DNA of 64,000 nucleotides from Laguncularia racemosa (lineage: Eukaryota > Streptophyta > Magnoliopsida > Myrtales > Combretaceae), in NCBI GenBank assembly GCA_037954665.1, contig JBBMOL010000081.1, forward strand, positions 2,464,313-2,528,312, written 5' to 3'. Positions within the stretch are counted from its first letter, which is position 1, and the number at the start of each line of letters is the position of its first letter. A model generated the notes under the pieces. It ran no database searches, was not told the origin of the DNA, and was given only the letters and a program-made list of their open reading frames with translations. This document shows positions 21,331-34,106 of this stretch, one piece after another. Made by a program: the position numbers and the translations under genes.

Positions 21331-22628
21331 AGGTATAAGAATAAGGGCTTTCCTTGCTTCGAGACTATCAAGACTGGAGGTTTTATAAGGTAGTCTTTGA
21401 TTGTCCTAAATGCTTCTTCGCATTCGTCGTCCCATTCTATTGTGGCATTCTTTTTCAACATACGGAATAGTGGCCGGCACTTATCTGTAAGTTGTGAGAT
21501 AAAACGAGCTATGTAGTTTAACCTTCCCACCAAGCCTCTTACTTCTTTAACGGAGCATGGGGAAGGTAACTCTAATATAGACTTTACCTTGTCAGGGTCG
21601 ATTTTAATGCCTTCCTGGCTTATGACAAACCCCAACAATTTCCCCGTTGTGACCCCGAAAGTACATTTCTCTAGGTTTAACTTGAGCTGGAATTTTCTCA
21701 GTCGTTTAAACAATTTCCTCAGGATATCTATATGGCTTTCTCCTTCTTTAGATTTGGCTATCATGTCGTCGACATATACTTCAACCTCTCGATGCATCAT
21801 ATCGTGAAGTATTGCGACCATGGCTCTCTGGTACGTTGCCCCGGTGTTTTTCAAACCGAAGGGCATGACTTTGTAACAGAAAGTTCCCCATGTTGTGATG
21901 AAAGTCGTTTTGGTCTTATCCTCTTCAGCCATTTTTATTTAATTATATCCTGAGAAACCGTCCATGAATGAGAAAAGATGGTTTCCCGCAGTGTTGTCCA
22001 CTAAAACATCAATGTGAGGTAGGGGGAAGTTATCCTTTGGCGTGGCTTGGTTTAAGTCCCGGAAGTCTACGCATACACGTACTTTTTCATTCTTTTTCAT
22101 AACAGGGACTACATTTGCTACCCATTCTGGGTAATCGGATACTTCGATGAACCCTACTTCTAGCAGTTTCTTGACTTCCTCCTTAATCTTTAGCAAGATG
22201 TCAGGCCTAAATCTTCTTAGTTTTTGTTTTTTAGGTTTGACATCTTCCCTTGTGGGAAGCCTATGAACCACTATTGATTGGTCTAGTCCTGGCATGTCAC
22301 CATATGACTAGGCAAACACATCCACGTATTCTGTTAATAGCTCGGTTATCTCACATTTTTGCTCGACTCACAAACTAGTCCCGATTTTGAGGTTTTTAGG
22401 GTTTTCCATGCTTCCTAGATTTACTGTCTCTACCGGATCGTCGATCGAAATTCCACTTTGTTCATGTTTTTGCCAATTTTCTTGTATTATTTCGTGGTCG
22501 AGGGTATCGCCTTCAACAACTGACCCAGCAACGTTGGAAACGATATCAGCGTTTTTATTTTCTACCTGCGCGAAATATCCCTGATGTTCGATGGTAAGAG
22601 ATCTGGGTAAAGTAAAAAATGAAAGCAT
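21331..22628 (-). pseudogene. Reverse transcriptase of the Tat/Ogre-like pol, broken
   Basis: RT blocks follow in order: RRFRPDILLKIKEEVKKLLE, VVPVMKKNEKVRVCVDFRDL, FSFMDGFSGYN, VMPFGLKNTGATYQRAM, the active-site box VEVYVDDMIAKS and LNYIARFISQLTDKC. This lies in one frame with RNase H and integrase. It is broken by TAA at 21939-21941 right after FSGYN (Gln in relatives), by a TAG near 22304 (Trp position) and by a TGA at 22368-22370. The N-terminal part up to 22628 is a pol leader without a known domain. Confidence 0.85.
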
Positions 22629-22840
22629 ATATATAAGAAAAATAGACTGTAATTGAATTAATAAAGAGTCTCAAAAATTTGTTCAATAACTATTCTCTAC
22701 TTTTGAGCTAACCTAGAGCTATTGATAGGATAACAAAACCAATTGTTCAGAGTCGGATGCTGGTTGGACGTACGGGGGGTTGGTTTCCCTTTGCTGGCGT
22801 CACCTTCGTTTATCCGAAGCTCTTGAACGATATTTGCCTT
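22629..22840 (-). other. Gag-pro/pol junction, possible spliced region
   Basis: The gag-protease frame ends at a TGA (22841-22843) and pol continues in a different frame. In Ogre elements this junction holds stops and a short intron removed from part of the transcripts. I could not define splice sites with confidence here. Confidence 0.35.
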
Positions 22841-25704
22841 TCAGAAAGATTGTTGGAGAGGTGGGATGCGCATCTGGGTGTCGATCGGCTTCCCCTTCAT
22901 TCTGCCTTTAACACCTCTTGCTTGTGCTTCTTCTTCGACTGTAGGAACGTACCCCAGTCCAAACGTCCCTTGCTGCCCCTCTTTAAACTGAAGGCCCTCC
23001 TTGTTGGTCACTACGTTCACTTCATTGAAAATTTGTAGTCCTAGGTCTTTTGAACCTTCCTCCCCGATATATGGTATGGCAGTCTCTTTATATATGGCGT
23101 AATCCTGCTCGCCGAGTACAGTGACTATCTGCCCGTTTGCAATGAATTTGACCCTTTGGTGGAGACTAGAGGGGATGGCTCCAATAGCATGTATCCAAGG
23201 TCTTCCCAAGAGTAGGTTGAAAGATCTTGGGATATCGAGGACTTGGAAAGATATGTGGAATACTTGTGGATCAATCTCCACCGATAGGTTTATCTCCCCT
23301 ACTATATCTCTTTTCGACCCATCGAAAGCTCGAACCACCGTGGAGCTAGGTTTTATGCTGCTTGGATCGACCCCCAATAAGTTGAGAGTTGCCAATGGGC
23401 AAACGTTGAGGGACGATCCGTTGTCGATGAGTACTCGGGAGACAATGGTGTCATTGCACCTGACCACTATAAATAGCGGTTTGGTATGTTGGTCTCCCTC
23501 TTCTCTTAGCTCTTCCGGAGAGAAAGATATCTGGTCCATTGTAAAAATAGAGTCCACCACGTGACTTATCTTGTCTGTAGTGATGCCTTCTGGGACTTGA
23601 ATCTGTTTGAGCACTTTAAAGAGTGCTTCCCTGTGGGGCTCGGATGCTGTAAGAAGGCCCATGAGTGATATCTGTGCTGGAACTTTATTTAGTTGTTCCA
23701 TTATCTTGTATTCTCTCGCCTTGACCATCTTTGTAAACGCAGCAAGTCCCTCTTCCTCTTCCTCTCCTTTCTCCACATTGGGCTCTTCAGTCGGGCTTTT
23801 ATACTTTGGATCGTATATTCTCCCAAAGCAGGTGATTCCTCCCACCATAGGAGGTCGCTCTTGTTCAAGGGCCCGATAGTTGAAAGGTGCAGCCTTGTAA
23901 CTTTCTGCCGGTATCGGGACATTAAATACATATCTTTTCCTTGGGATCTGTATCTCAGCTGGTTGTCCCTCATAACACTTTACAACCTTGGGCTTCTTAT
24001 GAGAATTGATCATGTTTATAATCTTTTCCTCTTCCTTTGGAGGGTTGTCTTCCTTCTCAAATTCCGGCCCCCATCCACTAGGCGGCCCATACTCAGTTGG
24101 GGTGTAAGAATAGCTTACCAAGTATTCGAACCTCCCGTGTGATTCTCCCAAAGTGCCGACTGTTGGGTCTCCGGCTAACCACCTTCTTTTAATGTGTGCT
24201 TTTGGTGCTTCTTCTGGCTCTTGATGGGGTTGTTTCTTCTGTTGGTCCGTCATCTTCTGCTTAGGGGCTTCCTTGGGAGTTGACTCCTCATATGTGATCA
24301 TGTTAATGGTGGTCTTATGATTGGGCAGTGGATTGGTGTTGACATTGGGTGTTGGGGTGTTCACAAAATCCAGCTGTATGATTCCTGCATCGATTAAGTC
24401 TTGGATCTTGTGCCGGAGTCTCCAGCACCTATCTGTAGAATGCCCCTCCTGACCCATATGGTAGTCACACTTGAGGCTTGAGTTGAAATTCTTGGGCTTG
24501 TACCGGTCGTTGGGGATCTCGAAGTTGATCAAGTTGTCTGCCCTCAATTGAGCAAAGACCTGACTGAGCGGTATGGGGATTGGAGTGAACTACCTTGGGA
24601 CCCTAGCGGCCTGAGTATGACCTGTCGTAGATTGTTGGGCTGGGGTACTCATGGTCTGGAATGTCACACGAGTCCCAGCTTTTTCTACCTTACCGGAATG
24701 GACTGTGCTGACGGTAGACTCCTTAGCTCTATTTCCTCCTAAGGGCCTTTGTGTTGGTGTAAACCTGGGAGGATCCATTGTTTGGAGTCTACCAGTGGTG
24801 ATGGCATTTTCAATCCGACATCCTGCAGCTACCACCTCTGCAAAGCTGGATGAGGTCTGGCCTACCAGATGTGAAAAGTAGGTCTTGTCTAGGGTGTTGA
24901 CAAATATGGATGTCAACTCCTTCTCAGAGATTGGGATTGCTACTCTGGAGACCTGGCATATTCCTTAAACGGCTCAGTATGTCTTTTCTGTAGACTTCCC
25001 AGATCAATCACAGATGGGGCGACTTCAATATTGAACTTGTACTGGTCATAGAACGCCCGGGCTAGCTTTTCCCAGGTGTTGACACTATTGAAGTCCAGGT
25101 GGGCGTACCAGACTAATGTAGGGCCTGTGAGGCTGTCTTGGAAGGTTTGGATCATGAGTTGGTCGTATTGAGCATACTTGCTCATCTTTCGAGCATATAG
25201 CCTGGTATGCATTTTGGGGCACCCGGTCCCATCGTATTTTTCAAACTCTGGGGTCTTGAACTTCTCAAGGTATACCTCTTCCCTGTACACTAGCAGACTG
25301 GTGATCCTGGCTTGCTCGAAACCATCGGGACCCTCGATTGTTTTCATCTTATCATGGAGCTGTTGGAAGAGTCTCTTCTCCATTTCCTTCTGTCTCTCTT
25401 CCATCTCTCTCTTTAGGTCGTCAGAGGTTGGCCCCTGGTTGATCTTCGGCTCATATTCAAAAGCCGGGTTGAGGTAGGAATTGATTTCTTCATATTTCGG
25501 AGGCTGTCACTCCACTGCTTTCCCTTTCCTGGCCCTTGAATGTTCTTCCTAGGTTGGCTGAGTGGTGCGAAGGAGGCCGATGCTTTCAGTTAGGAGGTGG
25601 ACCTGGGCAGCCAATTGTTGGACCGTTTGTTCTAGAGATACGATCCTGGAGTCTGAGGCAGCTTCAGCATTTGTGTTGTTGCGGTTGTCGCTACTGTTGG
25701 CCAT
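22841..25704 (-). pseudogene. Gag-protease of the Tat/Ogre-like element, broken
   Basis: The ATG at 25704 (MANSSDNRNN) opens a frame with an N-terminal coiled stretch (IVSLEQTVQQLAAQVHLL), soon broken by two stops (near 25551 and 25507). The gag core follows (FKTPEFEKYDGTGCP, MIQTFQDSLTGPTLVWY). At 24916-24945 there is a frame change with missing sequence. The frame then runs with one stop (near 24588) through a zinc-knuckle-like CDYHMGQEGHSTDRCW and a protease with VSRVLIDNGSSLNVCP (Asp-Asn-Gly in the active site) and FNLLLGRPWIHAIGAIPS. This is the usual Tat gag-pro order. Confidence 0.85.
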
Positions 25705-25959
25705 TTTTATTCTTGAACGTGTGCGAATTGGGCTTCTGGAAGGGTTCGGTTGCTTGGGAGCTATCTTGATACCTGGCGCGCATTTTGTTTTTTTTTTTTC
25801 TTTAATGTAATGTATGCAAAATGCTATGCATGTGTCACACAGATGCTAAAAATAAGAAAGGTTGACAATTGATTGATGATGTAATATTGAAACTTTCACT
25901 TTTATTAATATTGGAAATTTTGGAGTTCAAAAGAAAAATAAAAGATTACAAATGATGAT
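25705..25959 (-). other. Spacer between ORF1 and gag
   Basis: About 255 bp, non-coding in all frames of interest; it has a T run near 25788-25802. Confidence 0.5.
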
Positions 25960-27486
25960 CTATTTCCTAGCTCTTTTGGTCTTCTGCTGTGGAGGCTCAG
26001 GCTTCCCGTTGATGACGGCTTCCAGCTCTTCGACTCTGGCCTTGGTCTTTTCTAACTGAGCTTCCAAGGCTTTGTTCCTTTGGTTGGATTCCTTGAATCG
26101 TCCTTTCCAGATGTCTTTCTTATAATCTGTAGCTTCAAAGTATACCTCCATCCAGGCCTTGACCTGTTCTAGGTAGATTTCTAGCTCTAGATTTACTTTA
26201 TCTAGCCTCGGTCGAGTGACATCTGGAACCCGGTATGCTCTCTCCCCTGTCTGGTACAGCTGGCGGATTATAAACTCTCCGGTAGCTCGGTGCTTTCCCA
26301 CTTCGCCATCTAGCTCCCCAAGGTCTACATTCAGACTTTCAATTCTTGCTTCCCAAAGTGCTTTGACCTCTGCCAGCTTAGCAAACTTTTCAGCCACCAG
26401 CAGGTTCGGATCTTGGTACTCAAAGGTGACTGCTTCCAGCGAGGGCCGATAAACTATGTCTTGGATAGTACCAAACTGGCGGACCACTGAATTGGGGTGA
26501 TATCCAATACATCCATTGATTCCGATCAAAGGCACGGCTTGAAAATTACTGCAGGTCAAAATAATTTTGTCGCAGCAACTCCACCTGGCCGTCCACAAAA
26601 TATCCTCGGCACTGAGGCTTCTAAGCACTTCTACCCAACTGTGGCTGGTAAGGTCGTCAGGTCACTTTATCTTTTCTACGCATGAATCCACAAGGTCCAC
26701 CTGCTGAGCCAAGGTTTTCCGGACCATGTTCAGCCTAAAACACTTAAGGTGGCTTACGAACCATATCAGCATAAGGTTGATGCTTGAGCGAAAGATCCCA
26801 TGGCCTTTCTTCTTGAGGAAGTTCAAGTTCCGAATCTGTTCAGCCAATAGAGTCGGGATGTAAGATCTTCCTTCCAGGAATTGGGTCACTAGCTTTGCAA
26901 CCCGGTAGTGAATGTAGAAAGTTCCGGTGGGGAATAGTATGGTGGTGAAAGCTGTCAAGATAAAAGCATTCACCCTTCTTTGTCTGTAAGTCTTGGGGTC
27001 CCCACACAGTATGTCCTTTCTATCCCCATTATCTTCTCGGGCAATGAACCAGGCCTCCAAATCGTCCATCCGTATGCAATATCCATTACAGTCTGCTAGG
27101 GCTTTGTTGACTGCCGTTTTGCGGATGCCTAATAGTCTGCTGAAGGTACCGGCTTGCCCGGCCTCGAGATTTGGCATATAGATTTGATCAGTTAGTGCTG
27201 GAGCCTGTAGCAGCTGGGTGTACTCTTCTAGGGTAGGGGTGATTTCATGCGGCCCGATAAAGAAAGCTGCGGGCTCGATTTCCCATAACTGGAGCATGGC
27301 CCGTACCAAAGGCAGATTCACCTCTATTTTTGTTAGTGAGAGGATAGGGCCTATCTTTTGCTGGATGAAGGCCTACTCCTCGGGGTTGTACAAGGTAAAC
27401 CAATGGTCCAGTACCAACTTTGGGTCCAAAGGTTTGTACACCCGAATTTCTTTGCGGAGTAGACGGTCGACCGCGGTGCTAGTCAT
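25960..27486 (-). pseudogene. ORF1 of the Tat/Ogre-like element, broken
   Basis: The ATG at 27486 (MTSTAVDRLLRKEIRVYKPL) opens about 508 codons in one frame, ending in a basic tail (QQKTKRARK). The first 280 residues resemble the plant protein family (DUF7745-like, related to plant mobile domain proteins) that precedes gag in Ogre-type elements: EIEPAAFFIGPHEITPTLEE and HYRVAKLVTQFLEG. The last 150 residues look coiled coil (NKALEAQLEKTKARVEELEA). Function is unknown. Internal stops are TAG at 27373-27375 (Gln position) and TGA at 26662-26664 (Trp position). Confidence 0.75.
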
Positions 27487-27966
27487 CTATTACAACAAGA
27501 AATTTTCCTAATTACAACCAGAACTATAACATTACAGGGAAATTGATCCGAACTCCATTGAATAAAACAATAAACATTACGTCAACGACAATTTTCAACC
27601 CATGATGTTATGTATGCAAATAGGTTGGTTCTAACTAATCCCCAAGCTCTATGGCCTCCCGCATTCTCTCGAAAATGGATCTCAAGCCATATCGAAACAT
27701 TGGGTGGGGTAGCCTAATCGGTCCCAAACGGTGATCAACTCACTTCGCCCGAAACCTACATAATGGCTCCCCGTCTTAGGGTTCTAGGACGGTCCGGGTT
27801 CAACCGCATCTATTCACACAAACATATGCATGCATGCAGACCCCAAAGTAAAGAAAACTAAACTTAGCTAATCCCTGAAAAGTTAGCAACAGAATAATAA
27901 TTGAAAGACATTTCTTTAAAAGAACATCTTGAGGAGATTCAGGTGGCTAGCCTACTAGAATGAGGG
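27487..27966 (-). other. 5' leader of the Tat/Ogre-like element
   Basis: Untranslated leader between the primer-binding site and ORF1, about 480 bp. No coding frame. Confidence 0.5.
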
Positions 27967-27984
27967 TCCCCAGTAGAGTCGCCA
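27967..27984 (-). other. Primer-binding site (TGGCGACTC type)
   Basis: On the - strand TGGCGACTCTACTGGGGA follows the LTR end GACTCGACA after three bases (GGA). This matches the primer-binding site of Ogre/Tat-type plant elements, reported as tRNA-Arg complementary. Confidence 0.7.
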
Positions 27985-28273
27985 TCCTGTCGAGTCTAAT
28001 TTTTGAATTTTCTCATTCCTAATCCGATCTAGACTAGACCCTATGCTCATCTAATATAGATCCTTAACTTGAGTTAGGAACTTCATTTAATTTTGGAGTC
28101 GCCACCCAACTATTGTTGGGAAAGATCGAATTAAGACTAAAGGAGCGGATTAGTCTTAATTTGGACCACTAGTCGTCGTGATTTCCTCTTCTCGTTTTTG
28201 GGAAAAGAGAAAAAAGGAAAACCAGAGTTTCTAAGTCCTGAGGCTAACCTATTAAAACCTTACAGTTACCACC

Positions 28274-30419
28274 TGTCGAGTCTATTTTTTGAATTCCCAT
28301 TCCTAATCCGATCTAGACTAGACCCTATGCTCATCTAATGTAGATCCTCGACTTGAATTAGGAATTTCGTTTGATTTTTGGAGTCGCCACCCAACTGTTG
28401 TTGGGAAATATTGAATTAAGACTAAAGGAGCGGATTAGTCTTAATTTGGACCACTAGTCATCGTGATTTCCTCTTCTCGTTTTTGTGAAAAGAGGAAAAG
28501 GAAAAACCAGAGTTTCTAAGTCCAGAGGCTAACCTATTAAAACCTTATAGTTACCACCTTAGTCTCCTAAAATTGTTCCCATCTAGAAATGTCTTTTGTT
28601 TCTGTTACTTTTTATTATGTTTTTTATTATTCTAAGAAAATGATTTTTTATTTCATTTTTATAAGTTGACCCAAATGGGTGCCTACGTACCTGCTAGTCA
28701 GGATCAAACAAGCCGTAGTTCGCTTTTTTCTGAAAATATTTAGTGGGTTTGTGAATTTTAATTTGAAAATCTCTTTCGATTTATGTTTTTAACATTTTTT
28801 GGATTTTTCTAAAAAATCTAAACCTAAGCTTAGTAATTTGATCTTTTTGAAAATAATTTTTGGGGAAAACATCAATTTTGGATTTATTTGAGAAAATGAT
28901 TTTTCTAAGTGATAAAACTCATTTTTATAATTTTTGAATTTTTTTATGAATTTTCTTATGATTTTTATGACTTTTTTATGATTTTTTATTAATTTTTATG
29001 ATTTTTATTATTCTTCTACAATTTTTATAATTTTTCTAAGTTTTTATGATTTTTATAGTTTTATTATTTTTTTATGATTTTTTATTAATTTTTGTGAATT
29101 TTTGTTAAAAAATTTACCCTAAGTTATTATCTATCTTATTTTAAAATCTAAAGTTTTATTATTATTTTTTCAATATTTTTATTATTATTCTACATTTTTA
29201 TTATTTTTTATTTTCTTTTTTTTTCTTATTTTTCTACATTATTAAATCCTAAAGAAATCTAATTTCTAACATTTTCCTATTTATTGAAAATAAAACATAA
29301 ACAAATAAATAAATAAATATACCAACAAATTAATAAATAAATAACAAATAATAAATAAAATCGGAATAAAAATAAATAAACGAAATAAATAAATAAATTG
29401 GAAAAATCCGGAAAATCCGACTTACCTGGATCTGGGTCGGTGCGCGGGTCGGGTCGGTCGGGTCGAATCAGGTCGGGTCGGATCGGTCGGGCACGGCAGC
29501 AAAGAGTGCTCGTTTATGGCATTCCGGCGGCCTTTTGCAACAGGTGAGGTGTCGAATCCTAGGTTCTCGAGGGTGGTGAATCCAATGGTGGCGATGGTTC
29601 GCTCTCAAAACGTCTCCTGGTGGTGGCTCAGCTCCGATCGGTGATCGTGATTTTGGGTTTCCTCCGATACTCTCTGATTTGCTCTCTTTTCTCACTTTCT
29701 CTCAATTGTGATTCGTGATCTGGCTTCCTCTCCTCCTCCTCTATTTATAGGCGTTCAAAATCGAGCTGGATAAGCTCGGATTTCCACCGATCGAAGCAAA
29801 TCGGATCGACGGTTAAATAAACCAACTCCGATTCGTGTAAATCCTTTGATTTGTTGAGATTTGATTCCAATTGGATGATGTTTATCTCAATTTTGTTGAA
29901 GATCTGTTGGATTTGTGCAAAAAATCGAATCGAAACGGCCGAAATTCGAATTTTTCCTTCGCCGGCGATCTCGGACCCAAGGTAGGAGACGATCACGCGC
30001 CCGACGCGTGCGTTTCCTCTAGCCAATCAGAGGCTGCTACGTGTCCTGGATAAGTAAGAAAAACACAAAACGCAGAAACTGCTTCCCCCGCGTTTCGAAC
30101 CTGCGACCGAGCCCTCCTGCGCGCGCCTTAGACCATGGTCCGGACCAGCTGGGCTGGCCCATTTTCCCGATTTTTCTAATTTCGCAAATTGCATATATGC
30201 AATGCGATTTTTTTATTTTTTTGCATTTTTTGAAATTTCAAAAATCTATAAAAATTATTTATTGCTTATTATTGCCATTTCTGAAATCATTTTTCAAAAT
30301 TGATGTGTTTTCCTATTTATTTTTATTATTTTTGCTAAATTAGGGAAAAATTGGAAAAAATTGAAAATTGATTATTATTAATTATTATTTATTCTTAGGG
30401 CAAAAATGGGGTGTTTACA
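28274..30419 (-). mobile_element. Nested solo LTR of the same family
   Basis: A complete 2,146-bp LTR (TGTCGAGTC...GTGTTTACA) is flanked by the 5-bp duplication CCACC (28269-28273 and 30420-30424). Removing it with one CCACC restores the CCACCTAATCTCC found in the intact 3' LTR at about 15530. It lies in the same orientation as its host and has diverged from it, so it is a separate insertion that later lost its interior by LTR-LTR recombination. Confidence 0.9.
29741..29751 (-). promoter_or_regulatory. TATA box of the nested solo LTR
   Basis: On the - strand CCTATAAATAG faces the ORF1-gag-pol region downstream. It is the only TATA box of this family left on the 5' side of the element. Confidence 0.6.
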
Positions 30420-31624
30420 CCACCTAATCTCCTAAAATTATCTCTATCTAGAAATGTCTTTTATTTTTGTTTTTGTTGCCTTTTATTGTGTTTTTGAATG
30501 AGTTATTTGAAAAAAAATGATTTTTTTATTTCATTTTTTGGGTTGACACAAATGGGTGCCTACGTACCTGCTATTCAGGATCAAACAAGTCGTAGTTCGC
30601 TTTTCCTGAAAAGATTTAGTGGGTTTGTGAATTTTAATTTGAAAATCTCTTTTGATTTTCTTTGATTTATCTGATAGTTTTGGCTTTATCTTGACAGCAA
30701 TCCAAAAGATTTGAGGAAAAATGGTCGATTCCGCCTTCATCGGACCTGCTCCGGCTTCCTCTCGCGTCCGTTCGGGTGAAGAAGACAATCACACGCGACA
30801 CACGTGACTTCCCTCGGCCAATCACACGTTGCCATGTGGCAGCTCCTAGCGAAAAGCGAAAAAAATTGCACAGAGTGCTCGGGGGGAAGATTCGAACTCG
30901 CGACCTTAGACCCTCCACATGTTCCCAGGCGCACACATGAGCCAATTGAGCTGGCCCAATTTCCTGATTTTCTTTACTTCACAAATTGCATATATGCAAT
31001 GCGATTTTTTTTATTTTTTTGTATTTTTTGAAATTTCTAAAATTTGTAAAAATTATTTATCCCTTATTATTGCCATTTCTGAAATCATTTCTCAAAATTG
31101 ATGTTTTTTCCTATTTATTTTTTTTATTATTTTTTGCTAAATTAGAGAAAAATTAGAAAAAAATAGGAAAAATTGGAAATTGATTATTATTGATTCTTAG
31201 GGCAAAAATTGGGTGTTTACAAACCCTATAGAAATCATTGTAAAAACTTTTAAACAATTGTAGTGATATTTGTTAATACAGATTTTATAGATATGTTATG
31301 ATATACTTAGGAATCTTGATTTGTTAGCAAAGAATATGTTAATTTACGAGACATGTTATAATTATTAAGACAAGTTTTAAACAAACATATTTATATACGT
31401 CGTGACCATTCTACAATGAGGGAAATGACTGGAATTAATAGTTTTATCTCTTATTTAATAAAAGTATATAGCTTTCTATTAAAAAAAATTCCTTATTTAA
31501 ATGATAACAAAAAGGAAGAGAGAAAAGGTTAAAAAAAAAAGTAAAATTTCAAATTAATGATTTTCAAGATTCATTATTTATATTTTTTTTAATTATCCCA
31601 AATAAAAGATTCATTATTTTTTAT

Positions 31625-31760
31625 ATGATGTTTTGTCATCATCAATAGGGGGATAATGTTAAGTATGTCTAAGTTTGGTTTTAATGATAACAAAATATGT
31701 GTTAAATCTTTACTAATTAACTTATTTAGTGTACAAGTAAAAAGTAAAAGTCTTCCCCAT
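31625..31760 (+). repeat. SIRE/Copia-like 3' end relic
   Basis: TTGTCATCATCAATAGGGGG is close to the purine tract that precedes the LTR in SIRE-type Copia elements, and the following text (TTTGGTTTTAATGATAACAA) resembles the start of their LTR. No coding part is left nearby. Confidence 0.4.
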
Positions 31761-34106
31761 TATACATCAAAATTTATGGATTTAATTTAGCTAAGAATGG
31801 TGCAATGATTGATCAAAGGCCCAACTCTACTAGTCAAACGTGTTCATGGTATCATGATTACAAAGTTGCTAAAAAGAAGAGGATATGTCAAACTTCTAAG
31901 ACTCTTCACGAAGGACATAAGCCTAATATGTTAGGATAAAAAACTTTCATTAGTGTTGGTTTAGATTTTGGTTAAGATAATAAAATTTTGCAGAATACTT
32001 TTAAGTGTGGCCAGATGAAATTAAGTTTTAATGCATTTGAGGAAGTCTAAATCCCTCCTCCATGGAAAGAAAGGTTGCAAAAGTTAAAAGAGTTTTGCTA
32101 GAACAAAAACTAGATATGCAGCTAAACATGAGGCTAAAGTTAGTGATTTTGTGGATATGTGATGCAGCGTAACAGGTGTAAATTGTGTTGAGACTATCAC
32201 AAATCGTTGATTCTGCAAATACTTAAAGTGTAATCTTCAAATACCTATTGATTCTAAGAATTTTTAGGGATTTGACATCTAAATTCAAAATTTGTATAAA
32301 ATTCGCAAATTTTGAAAAGAAACAAAGCAAAACTGCTCACAACAATTTTTCACATTCAATAATAATATGTCTCTTTGTTCTAGGACATACAAACAATAGT
32401 AAGTGTAAACTACAAAAAAATAAATATAAAAAATTTACCAAAAAATGAAACATTTAAAAATAGTCAAAAATAGAAATCCCTAAAGCTTAAGCACACAACA
32501 TACTTTAGACGATAAAGACAACGCCACAAATAGCATCTAAAACAGAAATATCTATAAAAAGTTATAAAAAATCTAAAAAATACCAAAATTAATAAAATTA
32601 TCTATTCGAAAGACTAAATGACAGAATTTACCCAAAAAAGGGTATAGCTCAGCACCAAATGTACTGACTTCTTCGAGTTAACTCGTTTACTTCAAAATAA
32701 GATTCAAAAATTAAAAAATCACAACCCGTTTTTGCTAAATTTAGCCATGTATTTATTTGCTATTATTTCCACCTCATCAATATGTCGGACTATGTTAAGC
32801 AGACAATGGATCTACTATGAACGTTGATAGGGTGATCATGAATGCATGAGAGCATCACGATAGATTGGTTCCAAAATCTCACATTTGAAATCAAGTTCGT
32901 AATATTTCATAATATTTCGATGTGAGTACAACTCTATATGAAATATAAGAAAAAATTAATAATAGTTTATAAATCTACGATAATAAATACAAAATCAATA
33001 AAACTTTTGAACAAGTCTGTTAACTTATTTATCGTCTATTCTTCCCATTTAGTCTCACATTTTTTTCATGTTTTCTACTTTGAAATGGCTAGCCCGGTTT
33101 GTTTAGCTTAATAAAAAATGCGATCCTTTGTATCTATGCACTCTTCCACCCGTTTTTCCTTTTGATGAATGATAAAAAGGGAGAAGTCAATGAATATGAT
33201 CTGAAACAATTGAATAATCGTTCCTAGTTTGTATGTTGTGTAGAAAATATTATAATTTAGGGGGAGGTTTTCGACTCTTACGTAGAATTTTTCTGCATGC
33301 TACCAGTTTAAACAAATCAGATGCTATGTACCTTCATAGGCCTACATTTTTACATATTACTCATTATTGTTTTCAGTGTACGCTTTTGTGCTTCTCGATT
33401 ATGGTCTCATCATCATCAGAAGATGGAGCTTGTAATATGCCTCATTCTTGAATAATAATGACTGATCTTACAAGATCAAGAGAAATAATCACTAAGATTA
33501 CTTTAGCTTTCAATTTTGCATCTTATGTAGGATTGAATGTAGATGAAGGTTTATATATATGGTTTTTTATTTATTTATTCATTTTTTTTTAAATTATGAG
33601 AGAAAAATTATCATGTTTTATAAGCTCATAAAGTTAGTTAACATCTAGTTAACATAATTTTAAAGGATTAGATTGGACAAAACATTTAATTATTTATTTA
33701 GTTTATATTATGAATGCATTATTAAACATGAAGCCCATTAAAATATCTGATAAAAATTAAAAGCTTTGTACTATATAACAATATATAACAAGTGGCATAA
33801 GAATCTTATCATTGAATAAAATAAAAGGCTCCTAAAATCTCCTAAAATAATTCTTCTTTTTTAAAATCATATATATCAAACAATAAAAGAAGTCGTGTTG
33901 TGTTGTGCTATACTTCTTGTATTATGCTGTCTCATAAATTGCAAGATACTTTCTAATATAGAATCTATTGTATACAATTATAGTTTCTAGACAAATATAC
34001 TAGGTGAGTACATATGATTACATTGACCCACTTTTGTTGATGTAATTCTAAAATTTTAAAAATAAAACCTATTCTATATGACCAATCTTGTATTTTCTAA
34101 TGCCTA

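Larger units (their letters stand above)
15249..31221 (-). mobile_element. Tat/Ogre-like Ty3/gypsy element with nested solo LTR
   Basis: Boundaries are set by LTRs with TGT...ACA ends and a 5-bp target duplication AACCC (15244-15248 and 31222-31226). The order on the - strand is 5' LTR, primer-binding site of the TGGCGACTC type, an extra ORF1, gag-protease, then RT, RNase H, a second RNase H and integrase, a minisatellite-bearing 3' region and the 3' LTR. The extra upstream ORF, the second RNase H after the first and the tandem repeats before the 3' LTR are characters of the Tat/Ogre lineage. Total length is 15,973 bp, or about 13.8 kb without the nested solo LTR. Every ORF contains stops, and the 5' LTR lacks its core promoter. 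Confidence 0.9.
27988..31221 (-). repeat. 5' LTR of the Tat/Ogre-like element, deleted and interrupted
   Basis: It starts TGTCGAGTC at 27988 and ends GTGTTTACA at 31221. It is split by the nested solo LTR (28274-30419). Beyond that, it lacks about 1.04 kb relative to the 3' LTR: at about 30656-30660 the sequence jumps from the part matching 15768 to the part matching 16806. The lost part includes the TATA box and the GGTCGG repeat, so the element's own core promoter is gone. Confidence 0.85.

Noticed and set aside
33233..33451. 72-residue open frame
   Set aside because: Short, AT-rich surroundings, near Copia-like relic text, no recognised family.
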